A DNA stretch of 64,000 bases, taken from positions 186,001 to 250,000 of the forward strand of contig JAJEHS010000008.1 of the NCBI GenBank assembly GCA_022823605.1. Direction: 5' to 3'. Numbering within the stretch: position 1 is the first letter of the stretch; each line of letters begins with the position of its first letter. The DNA comes from Paracoccaceae bacterium (GTDB lineage: Bacteria > Pseudomonadota > Alphaproteobacteria > Rhodobacterales > Rhodobacteraceae). Position numbers and translations under genes: made by a program. Under the pieces are notes generated by a model, which made no database searches, had not been told where the DNA came from, and saw nothing but the letters and a program-made list of their open reading frames with translations. Below are positions 27,393 through 36,623 of the stretch, in pieces.

Positions 27393-27884
27393 ATGAAATT
27401 CATTTTGGTTCGCCATGGCAAGTCCAGTTGGGATACCAACCAAACCGACCATAATAGGCCCCTTGCTCCAAGGGGGATAAAGGCCGCGGAGAAAATTGGC
27501 CGCTGGCTGGTTTCAAAAGGATATTTGCCCCAAACGGTACTTTGTTCAACTGCCACGAGAACAAGGCAAACCTGGGAGGGAATCAGTAAACTTGTTCCGG
27601 CACCGACGGAGGAAGTATTTGTTTCTGCACTTTATGGTGCTTCACCGGGCATGATGTTGAAACATTTGCAAAATGCTAAAAGCGGTTCCGTTATGATGAT
27701 TGGGCATAATCCCGGGAGTGCCGAACTTGCCAGCATTGTTTTACGGACACCACCTCAATCATTGCAGTTTTTCCGTTTTCCGACCTGCGCAACGATGGTT
27801 TGCGAGTTTCCAAACAACGAGTGGAAAGACATCAATCCTGGAGAAGCACATTTGCTGGATTTTGTTGTTCCAAGAGAACTTTAG
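27393..27884 (+). CDS. SixA-type phosphohistidine phosphatase / histidine phosphatase superfamily
   Basis: A 163-aa protein with the catalytic LVRHGKSSWD motif, RPLAPRGIKAA, the conserved second Arg region CSTATRTRQTW, and MMIGHNPGSAELA with the second catalytic His. It closely follows the SixA plan. SixA removes phosphate from phosphohistidine in HPt domains. Lying 50 bases after the DUF1643 gene and just beyond a histidine kinase, it could act on that kinase's relay, but this is only suggestive. Confidence 0.9.
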   Translation: MKFILVRHGKSSWDTNQTDHNRPLAPRGIKAAEKIGRWLVSKGYLPQTVLCSTATRTRQTWEGISKLVPAPTEEVFVSALYGASPGMMLKHLQNAKSGSVMMIGHNPGSAELASIVLRTPPQSLQFFRFPTCATMVCEFPNNEWKDINPGEAHLLDFVVPREL

Positions 27885-28003
27885 GTTCTGACCTGAAATT
27901 GCATCCAGATCCATCGGGAAGCAACCATTTGGGTCAATTAACTATTACTGCAGCAATGCACCTTGCTCTAGGCAGGAACAGAACCGCATAGAATATGTCA
28001 GTT

Positions 28004-28786
28004 TTAGTGTCCGAGAATCTGGCTCAGGAAAAGTTTTGTTCTATTGCTTTGGGGATTGTTGAAGAATTCTTCTGGCTCATTCGACTCAACGATTTGTCCC
28101 TCATCCATGAAGATTACCCTGTTTGCAACCTGCCGGGCAAATCCCATCTCATGGGTAACACAAAGCATGGTCATGCCATCCTCTGCCAGCTCGATCATGG
28201 TGTCGAGAACTTCCTTGATCATTTCAGGGTCAAGGGCTGATGTCGGTTCATCAAACAACATGATACGGGGCCTCATACACAGTGAACGGGCTATGGCAAC
28301 CCTTTGCTGTTGCCCACCTGACAATTGTCCGGGGTACTTGTAGGCCTGTTCGGGTATCTTGACCTTTTCAAGAAAATGCATTGCCGTTTTTTCTGCTTCA
28401 TGCCTCGGCACCTTGCGAACCCATATCGGGGCAAGAGTACAGTTCTCCATGACCGACAGATGGGGAAACAGATTAAAATGCTGGAAACACATGCCAACCT
28501 CGGACCTGATCAGGTCAATGTTCTTGAGATCGGAGGAAAGTTCCGTTCCTTCCACGATGATGGAGCCGGATTGATGTTCCTCAAGTCTGTTGATACACCG
28601 GATCAAGGTTGATTTTCCTGAACCTGAGGGACCACAAATGACAATTCTCTCACCATTGTTGACGGTAAGGTTAATATCCCGCAACACGTGAAACTTGCCA
28701 AACCATTTGTTCATGTTGGTTATGGCTACGGCAGGCTGGGAATCCTGTTCAGAATTTGCCTTTTTTTCCAAAACTTTTTCTTCCAC
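28004..28786 (-). CDS. aapP: General L-amino acid ABC transporter, ATP-binding protein AapP
   Basis: A 260-aa polar amino-acid ATPase with Walker [11 protein letters not shown]-loop [11 protein letters not shown], signature [15 protein letters not shown], Walker [13 protein letters not shown] and the H-loop VTHEMGFA. It is the last gene of aapJQMP on the minus strand, and its start lies 14 bases after the aapM stop. The N-terminal extension (residues 1-16) is rich in Glu and Lys. A normal member. Confidence 0.95.
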   Translation of the reverse strand: MEEKVLEKKANSEQDSQPAVAITNMNKWFGKFHVLRDINLTVNNGERIVICGPSGSGKSTLIRCINRLEEHQSGSIIVEGTELSSDLKNIDLIRSEVGMCFQHFNLFPHLSVMENCTLAPIWVRKVPRHEAEKTAMHFLEKVKIPEQAYKYPGQLSGGQQQRVAIARSLCMRPRIMLFDEPTSALDPEMIKEVLDTMIELAEDGMTMLCVTHEMGFARQVANRVIFMDEGQIVESNEPEEFFNNPQSNRTKLFLSQILGH

Positions 28787-28800
28787 TGGTTTTATCCTAC

Positions 28801-30105
28801 TTAACGATGACCTGTTTCAAGCTTTTTCTCAAGATAGATTGAGTAGCGGGACATGGCGAAACAGAATATAAAAAATACAGCTGCCACAAATGCATAAAGT
28901 TCCCACACAATACCATTCCAGGCAGTATCAGACCTGATTGCCTTGGACAAGCCGATTGGATCAAGCAAGCCAATGATTGATACAAGCGTTGTATCCTTGA
29001 ACAATCCGATAAAAGTCGAAACGATTCCTGGTATGGAAATTTTCAATGCTTGGGGTAACACGATCAGGCGCATGGATTTCCAATAATCCAGCCCCAAGGC
29101 ATCACCGGCTTCATATTGGCCCTTGGGAAGTGCTGCCAATCCTCCTCTTATTACCTCGGCCATATAGGCTGACGCAAACAATGTAACCATTATCACGACC
29201 CGAAGGATTATATCGAAATTTGTTCCAGGAGGCAGGAAGTAATTCAAAAGGGTAGAAGCAACAAACAGAAGGGTTATCAATGGCACCCCCCTGATGAATT
29301 CAATAAACCCGACACAAAGCGATTTCACGATCAGTAAATCCGATTTTCTACCCAAGGCAAGCAAAATACCGATTGGCAGTGAGGCAGCAATGCCTGTAGC
29401 ACCAATAATTACGGAAAGGGTAAATCCACCGAATTGCTCACTTTCAACGATTTCAATGGCGAGAGGGGTAACATTTTCTGATAAAAATACCGTTATGGGG
29501 ATTACACCAAAAAGGAACCAGAAAATTATCAAAAGGGTTCCAACAATCACCCCTATAAGTAGCCCTCTCTTCTCACTGAGAAAATTGAATAGAAGATAAC
29601 CGACAATCAAACCTGCGAGGGTCAGGGTGGGTGTCCAGATGGTACCTCCCCACAGCAACCAATAACCAAGAAAGGGATAGACACCTGAAAAGTAAAGCAG
29701 TTGTCTTGGCAGATTGGGGAAAAGTATGGGTGCCAAGGCAACCAGCATCAGGACAAATGTCAGGTTGACTCGCCAGTAAAGTTCCCGGGGATAAAAACCA
29801 TAGAATAGTTGCAGGTACCTTTCCCGAATAACGGCCCAACATGCTCCGGTAGTTCCTTCACCATAGGTCAATGGAATGATTTCCCGGCATTCTCTCAGTG
29901 ATGTTGCTGTCCAGGAGGATAAGAATACCCAGGGTAACATTTCAGCCAAAACATAAACAATCAAAAGTCCAAAAACTATTGTCAGAAGGGAATTCCATGG
30001 TCCACTAAAAAGATTATTACGGATCCATCCCAAAACACTTCCCTCCATTGTGGGAGGTGCTTCGGATTTCAACATCTCGGTACGAACGAAGGAAGAATCA
30101 CTCAT
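28801..30105 (-). CDS. aapM: General L-amino acid ABC transporter, permease AapM
   Basis: A 434-aa inner-membrane permease. AapM proteins are long because of an N-terminal extension with extra membrane helices; here the first helix is near [15 protein letters not shown]. The binding-protein-dependent permease core is at the C-terminus, with [16 protein letters not shown] and the EAA loop [25 protein letters not shown]. It begins 3 bases after the aapQ stop. Confidence 0.94.
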   Translation of the reverse strand: MSDSSFVRTEMLKSEAPPTMEGSVLGWIRNNLFSGPWNSLLTIVFGLLIVYVLAEMLPWVFLSSWTATSLRECREIIPLTYGEGTTGACWAVIRERYLQLFYGFYPRELYWRVNLTFVLMLVALAPILFPNLPRQLLYFSGVYPFLGYWLLWGGTIWTPTLTLAGLIVGYLLFNFLSEKRGLLIGVIVGTLLIIFWFLFGVIPITVFLSENVTPLAIEIVESEQFGGFTLSVIIGATGIAASLPIGILLALGRKSDLLIVKSLCVGFIEFIRGVPLITLLFVASTLLNYFLPPGTNFDIILRVVIMVTLFASAYMAEVIRGGLAALPKGQYEAGDALGLDYWKSMRLIVLPQALKISIPGIVSTFIGLFKDTTLVSIIGLLDPIGLSKAIRSDTAWNGIVWELYAFVAAVFFIFCFAMSRYSIYLEKKLETGHR

Positions 30106-30108
30106 GTG

Positions 30109-31359
30109 TTATCTCTCCTTGATCTTCACTGTTGAGTTATACCAGTTCATCACGGCCGAAATACCGAGTGAAATACCCAGGAATACAAGCATCAGCAATA
30201 GAATGCTCTCCAACTCCCGTCCAGTCTGGTTAAGGGTAATTCCCCCCAGTGTACCAGTAATGTCCATATAACCGACGGAGATTGCCAGTGAGGAATTTTT
30301 TGTCAGGTTCAGGAATTGAGAAATCAGGGGTGGAATGATCACCCGAAGAGCTTGCGGCAAAATTATGAGGTTCATGGTCAAACTGGGACGCAAACCCAGT
30401 GAATAGGATGCTTCTGTCTGCCCCTTTGAAACAGCCAGGATTCCGGCTCGAACTATTTCGGCAATGAATGCCGAGGTATAAAATGAAAGGGCAAGCCAGA
30501 GGGCAATAAGGGAATTTCTGAGATAGATGCCACCCTGGAAATTGAATCCCTTGAGTTCGGGTTTCCCGAGATAAAATCCGAGAATATATAACAGAACGAT
30601 GGGCGGGATAACGATTATCGCTATCCTGTACGGCCAAACCCTTGGCCTGTGACCAGTATTTTGCTGGGTCTTGTCAGCTCTTTTCTTGAGTATGTTTGAA
30701 ACGAAAATACAGGCAAAAAGGACAATCAGAAAAGCAACCAGATCAAGACTTACCTCAAAAATTCCAAATATGCTGATATCCCCTAAACCATTGCTGAATA
30801 AAGGCTCCGGGAGATAGGTTCCACGGTTGGTAATGGCAATGCTATCCCAAAAAAGCAAGGATGATTCTGGATTTTCACCCCGGAAAGAAGCCGGTCTGGG
30901 AAGAGATTCAATTAAAATCGCCATAGTGAATACTATCCAAAGAAGGACAGGTACATTACGGAACAATTCCACCCAACAGGTCATGATTTTGGCAACAATC
31001 CAGTTGTTGGACAGTCTGAGGATGCCAATTAATATGCCCAATACAGTTGCCGTTATACATCCCAAAACGGCAACAATTAAGGTATTGATCAGCCCGACAA
31101 AGGCCGCCCTCAGGTGTGTAGATCGGGAAGTATACTCAATAAGCTTTTGGTTGATATCATAACTGGAAGTTTCAAACAGGAACCAGAGATCGACACCCTT
31201 TCCCAGGGTTTCAAGATTTTGTATCGTATTACTAATCAACCAGGAAATTAGTAACATGAACCCGACCAAGGCTACGATCTGAATTGTCATGGATCTGTAC
31301 CTGGTATCGTACAGAAGCATGCTCATCGTAAAGGTTTTTTTTGGTGGAACCGTTTGCAA
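30109..31359 (-). CDS. aapQ: General L-amino acid ABC transporter, permease AapQ
   Basis: A 416-aa permease, again with the long N-terminal extension typical of AapQ. Landmarks are ELFRNVPVLLWIVF, SAFIAEIVRAGILAVSKGQ and the EAA loop EASYSLGLRPSLTMNLIILPQALRVI. It is downstream of a hairpin terminator that separates it from aapJ, so it should be made in lower amount than the binding protein. An alternative ATG is possible near MLLYDTRYRS. Confidence 0.93.
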   Translation of the reverse strand: MQTVPPKKTFTMSMLLYDTRYRSMTIQIVALVGFMLLISWLISNTIQNLETLGKGVDLWFLFETSSYDINQKLIEYTSRSTHLRAAFVGLINTLIVAVLGCITATVLGILIGILRLSNNWIVAKIMTCWVELFRNVPVLLWIVFTMAILIESLPRPASFRGENPESSLLFWDSIAITNRGTYLPEPLFSNGLGDISIFGIFEVSLDLVAFLIVLFACIFVSNILKKRADKTQQNTGHRPRVWPYRIAIIVIPPIVLLYILGFYLGKPELKGFNFQGGIYLRNSLIALWLALSFYTSAFIAEIVRAGILAVSKGQTEASYSLGLRPSLTMNLIILPQALRVIIPPLISQFLNLTKNSSLAISVGYMDITGTLGGITLNQTGRELESILLLMLVFLGISLGISAVMNWYNSTVKIKER

Positions 31360-31385
31360 CTAAAATTTCATTATTTATGATTCAT

Positions 31386-31418
31386 TCAAAAAAGCCGTGA
31401 GTTTTTAACTCACGGCTT
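31386..31418 (-). terminator. Intra-operon terminator/attenuator between aapJ and aapQ
   Basis: Perfect 12-base stem AAGCCGTGAGTT / AACTCACGGCTT with a three-base loop. On the minus strand it runs into a T tract. It lies about 55 bases after the aapJ stop and about 27 before the aapQ start. Such sites leave excess binding protein with limited read-through into the permease and ATPase genes. It is a simple, symmetric terminator and could also end the AEC-side transcription weakly. Confidence 0.88.
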
Positions 31419-31473
31419 AAAATGTTTACAGAATTGTTGAAACAATTCAAGTACGAAAAATGTACTTCGGAAA

Positions 31474-32490
31474 TTAACGATATGGAGGTGCGTAAATTAA
31501 TCCGCCATTTGTCCAAAGATCGTTGACTCCACGTGTCAGGCCGATTGGAGTGTCAACCCCGATGTGACGATCGAAGATTTCACCGTAGTTGCCGACCTGT
31601 TCGATCATGTGTACGGCCCAATCATTGGGAAGCCCAACCATGTCTGCATAGGCTCCTTCGGTGCCCAGAAGTCGGTTGATTTCCGGATCATTTGTTGGAG
31701 CACTTGCCATCTCACGCACATTGGCTGAAGTAAGACCTTTTTCCTCGGCAATAATCAAGGCGTTAAGTACCCAACGTCCGATGTCAGCCCACTGATCATC
31801 ACCATGTCGTACCAACGGTCCCAGCGGTTCCTTGGAAATCACTTCGGGAAGAACGACATAATCATCAGGATTTTCGGCAGCTGCCCTGGTGGAAGCCAAA
31901 CCTGATCGGTCAGTTGTGTAAGCATCACAAGCCTGGGCAAAGAACTGTTCCTTGGCTTCGGCATTATCTTCGATCGGAACTGGCTCGTAAGACATTCCGT
32001 TTACACGGAAAAAGTCGGCCAGGTTCAACTCTGTTGTGGTACCGGTTTGAATACAAACACTTGCACCATCCAGTTCAGAGGCAGAAGATACACCTAGATC
32101 AGCACGAACCATGAAACCCTGCCCATCATAGAAGTTGACGCCAAGGAAGGTTTGCTTGAGATCGGTATCTCTGGAAAAGGTCCACGTGGTGTTTCTTGCA
32201 AGGATATCAAATTCACCTGCTGCAAGAGCTGTAAATCTGTTCTTGGTAGAAACGGGTGTAAATTCGACGGCTTGGCTGTCACCAAAAATGGCTGCGGCCA
32301 GAGCACGGCAGTAATCTACGTCAAACCCTTCCCATTCGCCTTCGGCATCGGGGCTGGCAAAACCAACTAAGCCAGTCGACACCCCACATTCTAGATTGCC
32401 CCGGGCCATAACATCATCCAAAGTGGCTGAATAAGCAGAGCCTGTGACAAAAACTGCTGCAATCGCAGCGACTAAAAATCTAATTTTCAT
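31474..32490 (-). CDS. aapJ: General L-amino acid ABC transporter, substrate-binding protein AapJ
   Basis: A 338-aa periplasmic binding protein. The ATG at 32490 is chosen (AGGAAA upstream); it yields a clean signal peptide ending VTGSAYS|ATLDD. The mature start matches the family: VMARGNLECGVSTGLVGF, then WEGFDVDYCRALAAAIFGD. The C-terminus ends with YGEIFDRHIG and NDLWTNGGLIYAPPYR. It takes up many L-amino acids with AapQMP. A sigma70-like promoter is visible upstream. Confidence 0.95.
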   Translation of the reverse strand: MKIRFLVAAIAAVFVTGSAYSATLDDVMARGNLECGVSTGLVGFASPDAEGEWEGFDVDYCRALAAAIFGDSQAVEFTPVSTKNRFTALAAGEFDILARNTTWTFSRDTDLKQTFLGVNFYDGQGFMVRADLGVSSASELDGASVCIQTGTTTELNLADFFRVNGMSYEPVPIEDNAEAKEQFFAQACDAYTTDRSGLASTRAAAENPDDYVVLPEVISKEPLGPLVRHGDDQWADIGRWVLNALIIAEEKGLTSANVREMASAPTNDPEINRLLGTEGAYADMVGLPNDWAVHMIEQVGNYGEIFDRHIGVDTPIGLTRGVNDLWTNGGLIYAPPYR

Positions 32491-32912
32491 TAAATATTTC
32501 CTCATCATTAAGCAAATTAGAGATGGTACAAGTCTAGTCAGTTTAGCAATGATTTGCAACAATATTCCAAACCTAAATACCACATTCCAAAATTAGCACG
32601 AAGATATAGGATTTCAATTAGATATATATAAGTAAACAGAATATAATACTAATTCGGTTGAAAAAATAGGAATTGTTTTTCCAATAAATCCCATTCATAC
32701 AAAAATAAAGGAAATAATTTCATTATGCACAAATCATTCATCAATGCATTTTATTCTGTCATGGTGTTATTAAATTAAGGAATAATGCATGTCCAAATCC
32801 GTTCCTTAGCCAAAAATTTTCTTATTTCCTGATCGAAGACGGCAGGGTATTTTTAAAAATCAAATTATGTTTTACACAATAAAGACATAACGATTATGTA
32901 AGCACTGACACG
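32491..32912. other. AT-rich divergent intergenic region, aapJ / AEC permease
   Basis: 422 bases, strongly A+T-rich, with no coding frame or RNA gene that I can support. It holds the aapJ promoter described separately (32531-32559) and must include the promoter for the plus-strand AEC permease gene. No clear inverted repeats were found for a specific regulator. Confidence 0.55.
32531..32559 (-). promoter_or_regulatory. Sigma70-like promoter of aapJ
   Basis: Minus strand: -35 TTGCAA and -10 TAGACT separated by exactly 17 bases, each matching 4 of 6 consensus positions. Transcription would start near 32524, about 35 bases before the aapJ ATG at 32490. A plausible but moderate-strength promoter; in such AT-rich DNA a chance match is possible. 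Confidence 0.45.
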
Positions 32913-33845
32913 ATGATAGATATATTTAACAGCATTCTCCCCTTCTTTATCGTAGTCGCTTGTGGGTATGGGTCGGCAAAAATCAATTTTTTGTCAATTG
33001 ATGCCATTGCCAGCATTACAAAATTTGTCTTCTATATAGCCCTGCCCTGCATGCTGTTTCGTTTCTCCTCGGGAATATCAATTGGAGAAATGTTCGATAA
33101 CCAGTTTTTCCTCGCTTATATCTGTGCAACTCTCGGAGTGTATCTTTTTACCTTCGGTCAGGGGTTAATCAGGGGTGTGGGTACTGCGGAAGCTGCTGTT
33201 GAGGCTCAATGCTCATCCATTGGTAACGTGGGTTTTCTAGGTATTCCGATGCTTGTTCTGCTCATCGGAGAAGAATCCGTTGGGCCAATCATATTTTTCC
33301 TGGCATTGGATTTGATCATATTTGGAACCTTGATTGTCATGACCATAAAGATATCCCAGGAAGGCACGCTAACTAGGGCATCAATGATCAAGGTTATGCT
33401 GGGAATATTTGGCAATCCCATGGTACTGTCGATTTCCCTTGGTTTGATCTGGGGTGAATTTGATATTGTAATGCCCGCTGCCATTGAGGAGTGTTATATC
33501 CTGCTGAGTGGGGCAGCTACACCCTGTGCACTTTTTGTCATCGGGGCTTCGCTTGCTGACAAGTCGGCAGAAAAATATGTTGTTGCCGGATGGCTTTCTA
33601 GCTTGAAACTTATTGTGCACCCCTTGTTGATGGCCTTTTTTGCCCTCAAGGTATTCAAGGTTGATCCATTTTCGGCCAGTATCATGATAATGGCTGCAGC
33701 CATGCCTACGGCCGGGAATATTTACATATTGGCCCAGCATTTTGGCGTTGCACCCAAAAGGGTTTCGGCAACGATATTGATATCCACAGCTGTAAGTGTA
33801 ATCACTTTATCAATCGTAATTGCCATGATAAACGGAGTGGATTGA
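32913..33845 (+). CDS. AEC family (auxin efflux carrier-like) permease
   Basis: A 310-aa membrane protein of the bile acid/auxin carrier fold, about ten hydrophobic segments. Landmarks: ILPFFIVVACGYGSAKIN, FVFYIALPCMLFR, SSIGNVGFLGIPML (the crossover NVGFLGIP motif) and the second half MAAAMPTAGNIYILAQ. Bacterial members move organic acids such as malate or malonate. The ribosome site before the ATG at 32913 is weak. It sits 25 bases before fghA and may be cotranscribed with it. Confidence 0.87.
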   Translation: MIDIFNSILPFFIVVACGYGSAKINFLSIDAIASITKFVFYIALPCMLFRFSSGISIGEMFDNQFFLAYICATLGVYLFTFGQGLIRGVGTAEAAVEAQCSSIGNVGFLGIPMLVLLIGEESVGPIIFFLALDLIIFGTLIVMTIKISQEGTLTRASMIKVMLGIFGNPMVLSISLGLIWGEFDIVMPAAIEECYILLSGAATPCALFVIGASLADKSAEKYVVAGWLSSLKLIVHPLLMAFFALKVFKVDPFSASIMIMAAAMPTAGNIYILAQHFGVAPKRVSATILISTAVSVITLSIVIAMINGVD

Positions 33846-33870
33846 AAAAATTCAAGAAAGGATATCGGGT

Positions 33871-34701
33871 ATGGAAGTTGTTAGTCTAAACAAATGTTTT
33901 GGAGGCACCCAAGGAGTATATAAACACCATTCAACAGTTTGTCAGTGTGACATGACATTTGGTTTGTTTTTGCCTCCCGGGGAGAAGAAAAAACCATTCC
34001 CTGTTCTGTGGTTCCTGTCAGGTTTGACCTGTACTCACGAAAATGCCATGACCAAGGCAGGAGCACAACAAAAGGCGGCTGAGTTGGGTATGGCCATCGT
34101 ATTTCCTGATACCTCACCCAGAGGCAAGGACGTACCTGACGATGATGATAATTATTTGGGACAGGGGGCAGGGTTTTATGTTGATGCTACCCAAAAACCC
34201 TGGAATAAGAATTTCAAGATGTGGAGCTATATTGCCCATGAACTTCAGGAAGAGGTGATTTCAAATTTCCCCGTGGATCAGAACTCCCAAGGAATAACGG
34301 GCCATTCCATGGGTGGACATGGTGCCTTGACTCTTGCTCTTACCATGCCTGAAACATATCGATCTGTTTCTGCTTTCTCGCCAATCGCAAATCCAACCAA
34401 CTCAGATTGGGGACAAAAACAGTTTGCAGCCTATTTTGGGACAAATTCAAAACTACCGGAACAACATGATGCCACTTTGCTGCTGGACCGGAATGGGTAT
34501 CCGGGTGAAATCCTAATTGATCTGGGATCCGATGATCAGTTTATGGATTTATTGCGACCCGATGCATTTGTCTCGGTAATGGAGAATACAGGCCAGAAGG
34601 GAACCTTCAACATGCGCGAAGGATATGACCACGGTTATTTTTTTGTGACCACATTTATCAATGATCATATCGAACATCATTTCCGAAGTCTGCAAAAGTG
34701 A
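33871..34701 (+). CDS. fghA: S-formylglutathione hydrolase
   Basis: A 276-aa esterase D family alpha/beta hydrolase; hydrolyses S-formylglutathione to formate and glutathione, the last step of glutathione-dependent formaldehyde oxidation. Landmarks: LWFLSGLTCTHENAMTKAG, FPDTSPRG, GAGFYVDATQKPW, nucleophile elbow GHSMGGHGAL (Ser), and the C-terminal YDHGYFFVTTFINDH with the catalytic His. Formaldehyde could arise from the DUF3445 demethylase-like protein (41.3 kb) and other methyl-compound catabolism. The usual partner adhI/frmA is not in the window. Confidence 0.94.
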   Translation: MEVVSLNKCFGGTQGVYKHHSTVCQCDMTFGLFLPPGEKKKPFPVLWFLSGLTCTHENAMTKAGAQQKAAELGMAIVFPDTSPRGKDVPDDDDNYLGQGAGFYVDATQKPWNKNFKMWSYIAHELQEEVISNFPVDQNSQGITGHSMGGHGALTLALTMPETYRSVSAFSPIANPTNSDWGQKQFAAYFGTNSKLPEQHDATLLLDRNGYPGEILIDLGSDDQFMDLLRPDAFVSVMENTGQKGTFNMREGYDHGYFFVTTFINDHIEHHFRSLQK

Positions 34702-34711
34702 TAATACCTAG

Positions 34712-35851
34712 TCAATCCGAAACTACAGCTTGATATAACTGCTGGTCGGGAAAACCGTCCGGTATCCATCCTCTGGACTTTTGGTAGTGTTGAATGGATT
34801 TTATGGTTTTAGAGCCAGTAAGCCCATCAATTCCACCTGTATCATATCCCTTACCTATCAAAAATGACTGAACCTTCTTCAATTCGCTTCTAGTAAGGTA
34901 TGTTTCAGTAGAAGGCCAGCCGGAGACCAGCGTTGGCTTTCCAGTCAAACAGTTCGCAAGGTAACCAACTGCGAGGGCATAAGATCTTGATGGATTATAG
35001 GCAAGTATCGATTTGAAATTACAAAAAAGAGCGAATTTGGGGCCATCCTTGCCTGCCGGAGAGATAATTTCCGTATTTGCATTCAAAGGTACCTCCTTGT
35101 TTACAAATTCTATTCCCTCCGTTTGCCAGTTGGAAACAGTGGATTCATGACCATTATTCAACTTCATGAAATCAAACCCCGGTGGCACCGATACCTCAGA
35201 CAATACTGGCAGGTATTCATTCCAGTCATGTTTGTGGAGATAGTTGGCAGTTGATGCCAAGGCATCGAGCGGGTCATCACTCCAAATATCAACTTTCCCT
35301 CGATGCCGAACATCAATCCCATATTCAAGATATACGGAGGGCATGAACTGAGTGTGCCCCATGGCACCTGCCCAGGATCCCTTGAATTGATCAGGGAGAA
35401 CTATTCCATCCTGAAGGATTTGCAGGGCCGAAATCAGGTTTTGTTCAAAAAAATCTCTTCTGCGGGTATTGGTTGCAGCGTGTGTTGCCAAGGCATCCAG
35501 TACAGGATGATCACCCTTGATTTCTCCATATCTTGTTTCAACTCCCCAAATTGCGGTCAGAATTTCCCGCGAAACAGGCAAACCAAAATCTCCGATGGTT
35601 CCAAATGTTTTAGATTCTGAACCGAGTTTCTCGGTGCCGGTAACAATTTGGCTGTCTGAGGTCAAAATTTCGAAGTATTTCTGAAGAGAAAATGTTTCTT
35701 CGGGTTGGTTGTTTGCCTTATGCCAAACCTCTTCATCAAAGCAAACCGTTTCCAGAAGGGCCAAGAACTCAATATCTTCATGGGAACTTCGTTTTTGAGC
35801 AAAAAAGGCCTCACGCCATTCTTCGAAGTGAGATATGAGTTCTGAACTCAT
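34712..35851 (-). CDS. Lytic murein transglycosylase (MltB/SLT_2 type) with C-terminal peptidoglycan-binding domain
   Basis: A 379-aa protein. The SLT_2 catalytic region has AIWGVETRYGEIKG with the catalytic Glu, then SWAGAMGHTQFMPSVYLEYG and DALASTANYLHKHDW. The C-terminus (about residues 310-379) is a PG_binding_1 domain with QSFLIGKGYDTGGIDGLTGSKT. No clear N-terminal signal peptide is visible from the ATG at 35851, which is unusual for a periplasmic enzyme. Tail-to-tail with fghA, 10 bases apart. Confidence 0.9.
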   Translation of the reverse strand: MSSELISHFEEWREAFFAQKRSSHEDIEFLALLETVCFDEEVWHKANNQPEETFSLQKYFEILTSDSQIVTGTEKLGSESKTFGTIGDFGLPVSREILTAIWGVETRYGEIKGDHPVLDALATHAATNTRRRDFFEQNLISALQILQDGIVLPDQFKGSWAGAMGHTQFMPSVYLEYGIDVRHRGKVDIWSDDPLDALASTANYLHKHDWNEYLPVLSEVSVPPGFDFMKLNNGHESTVSNWQTEGIEFVNKEVPLNANTEIISPAGKDGPKFALFCNFKSILAYNPSRSYALAVGYLANCLTGKPTLVSGWPSTETYLTRSELKKVQSFLIGKGYDTGGIDGLTGSKTIKSIQHYQKSRGWIPDGFPDQQLYQAVVSD

Positions 35852-35888
35852 CAGGAATTAATCACGCAACAAATTAAAATTACCAGTT

Positions 35889-36185
35889 TCAAGCCTCTTT
35901 ATGAGTTTCTTGGAATTTCTTTTGTTGCTCTGGTGAAGCCTCTTTTTGATAAAGTTTCTTCCATTCTTCAAATGGCATTCCGTATATAATTTCTCTCGAT
36001 TCCAACTTGTCAATCAAGATTCCTTTTTCCGCGGCCGCTTCAACATACCATCTTGAAAGGCAATTACGACAAAAACCGGCCAGATTCATCATGTCTATGT
36101 TTTGAACATCCGTTCTGTTGCGAAGATGATCGATCAATCGCCGTAAAACAGCCGATTCGATTTCTGTTTGAGTTTGATTATCCAT
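35889..36185 (-). CDS. DUF1244 domain-containing protein
   Basis: A 98-aa protein of a family with no assigned function, common in Proteobacteria. Start is the ATG at 36185 (AGGTG upstream), not the longer frame. Recognised by LRRLIDHLRNRTDVQNIDMM, NLAGFCRNCLSRWY (two conserved Cys) and YGMPFEEWKKLYQ. Cytoplasmic, highly charged. It lies 38 bases upstream of the transglycosylase gene, same strand. Confidence 0.87.
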   Translation of the reverse strand: MDNQTQTEIESAVLRRLIDHLRNRTDVQNIDMMNLAGFCRNCLSRWYVEAAAEKGILIDKLESREIIYGMPFEEWKKLYQKEASPEQQKKFQETHKEA

Positions 36186-36242
36186 GATTACACCTTTTTC
36201 CCCAATCGGCACCTCGATCAAATCAATTTGACACTTAACCAA

Positions 36243-36623
36243 TTTTACAGATTGGCGCTAAATTACAGCCCTTTTGCTTTTTGTAGAGGTCCTCTGATAG
36301 ACAACAAATAATTTAATGACATTCAATTGTAAATGAGAAGAAAGAAACCTAGAAAACACCCAGCAGTCTGATGATACATTTTAGCATATTCCTCGGTAGA
36401 ATTCGTTACCAAAATTATTCTTGAATCATAGGGATTTGGTGGGGCAGATGGATCTGGAATACCGAACGGGCTTTGGTCCTTCACTTCATCATGGCTGGCT
36501 TGTGGAGGCAGCTTGATTCCCTCAGGGAAGACACTCGAAATATCAAAAGTAAATAAAGGTACCCTCAACCAGGAATTGTGCTAAAAATTTGTGGACACAA
36601 AACGGATCGAAAGGATTAAGGTG
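36243..36623. other. Non-coding or orphan stretch between pheS and the DUF1244 gene
   Basis: 381 bases after pheS. The only open frame (36323-36568, minus, TTG start, 81 codons) lacks a ribosome site and matches no family I know. It contains a proline-rich piece (IPDPSAPPNPYDS) that looks protein-like, so a degraded gene cannot be excluded. pheT, expected here, is absent. Confidence 0.45.
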
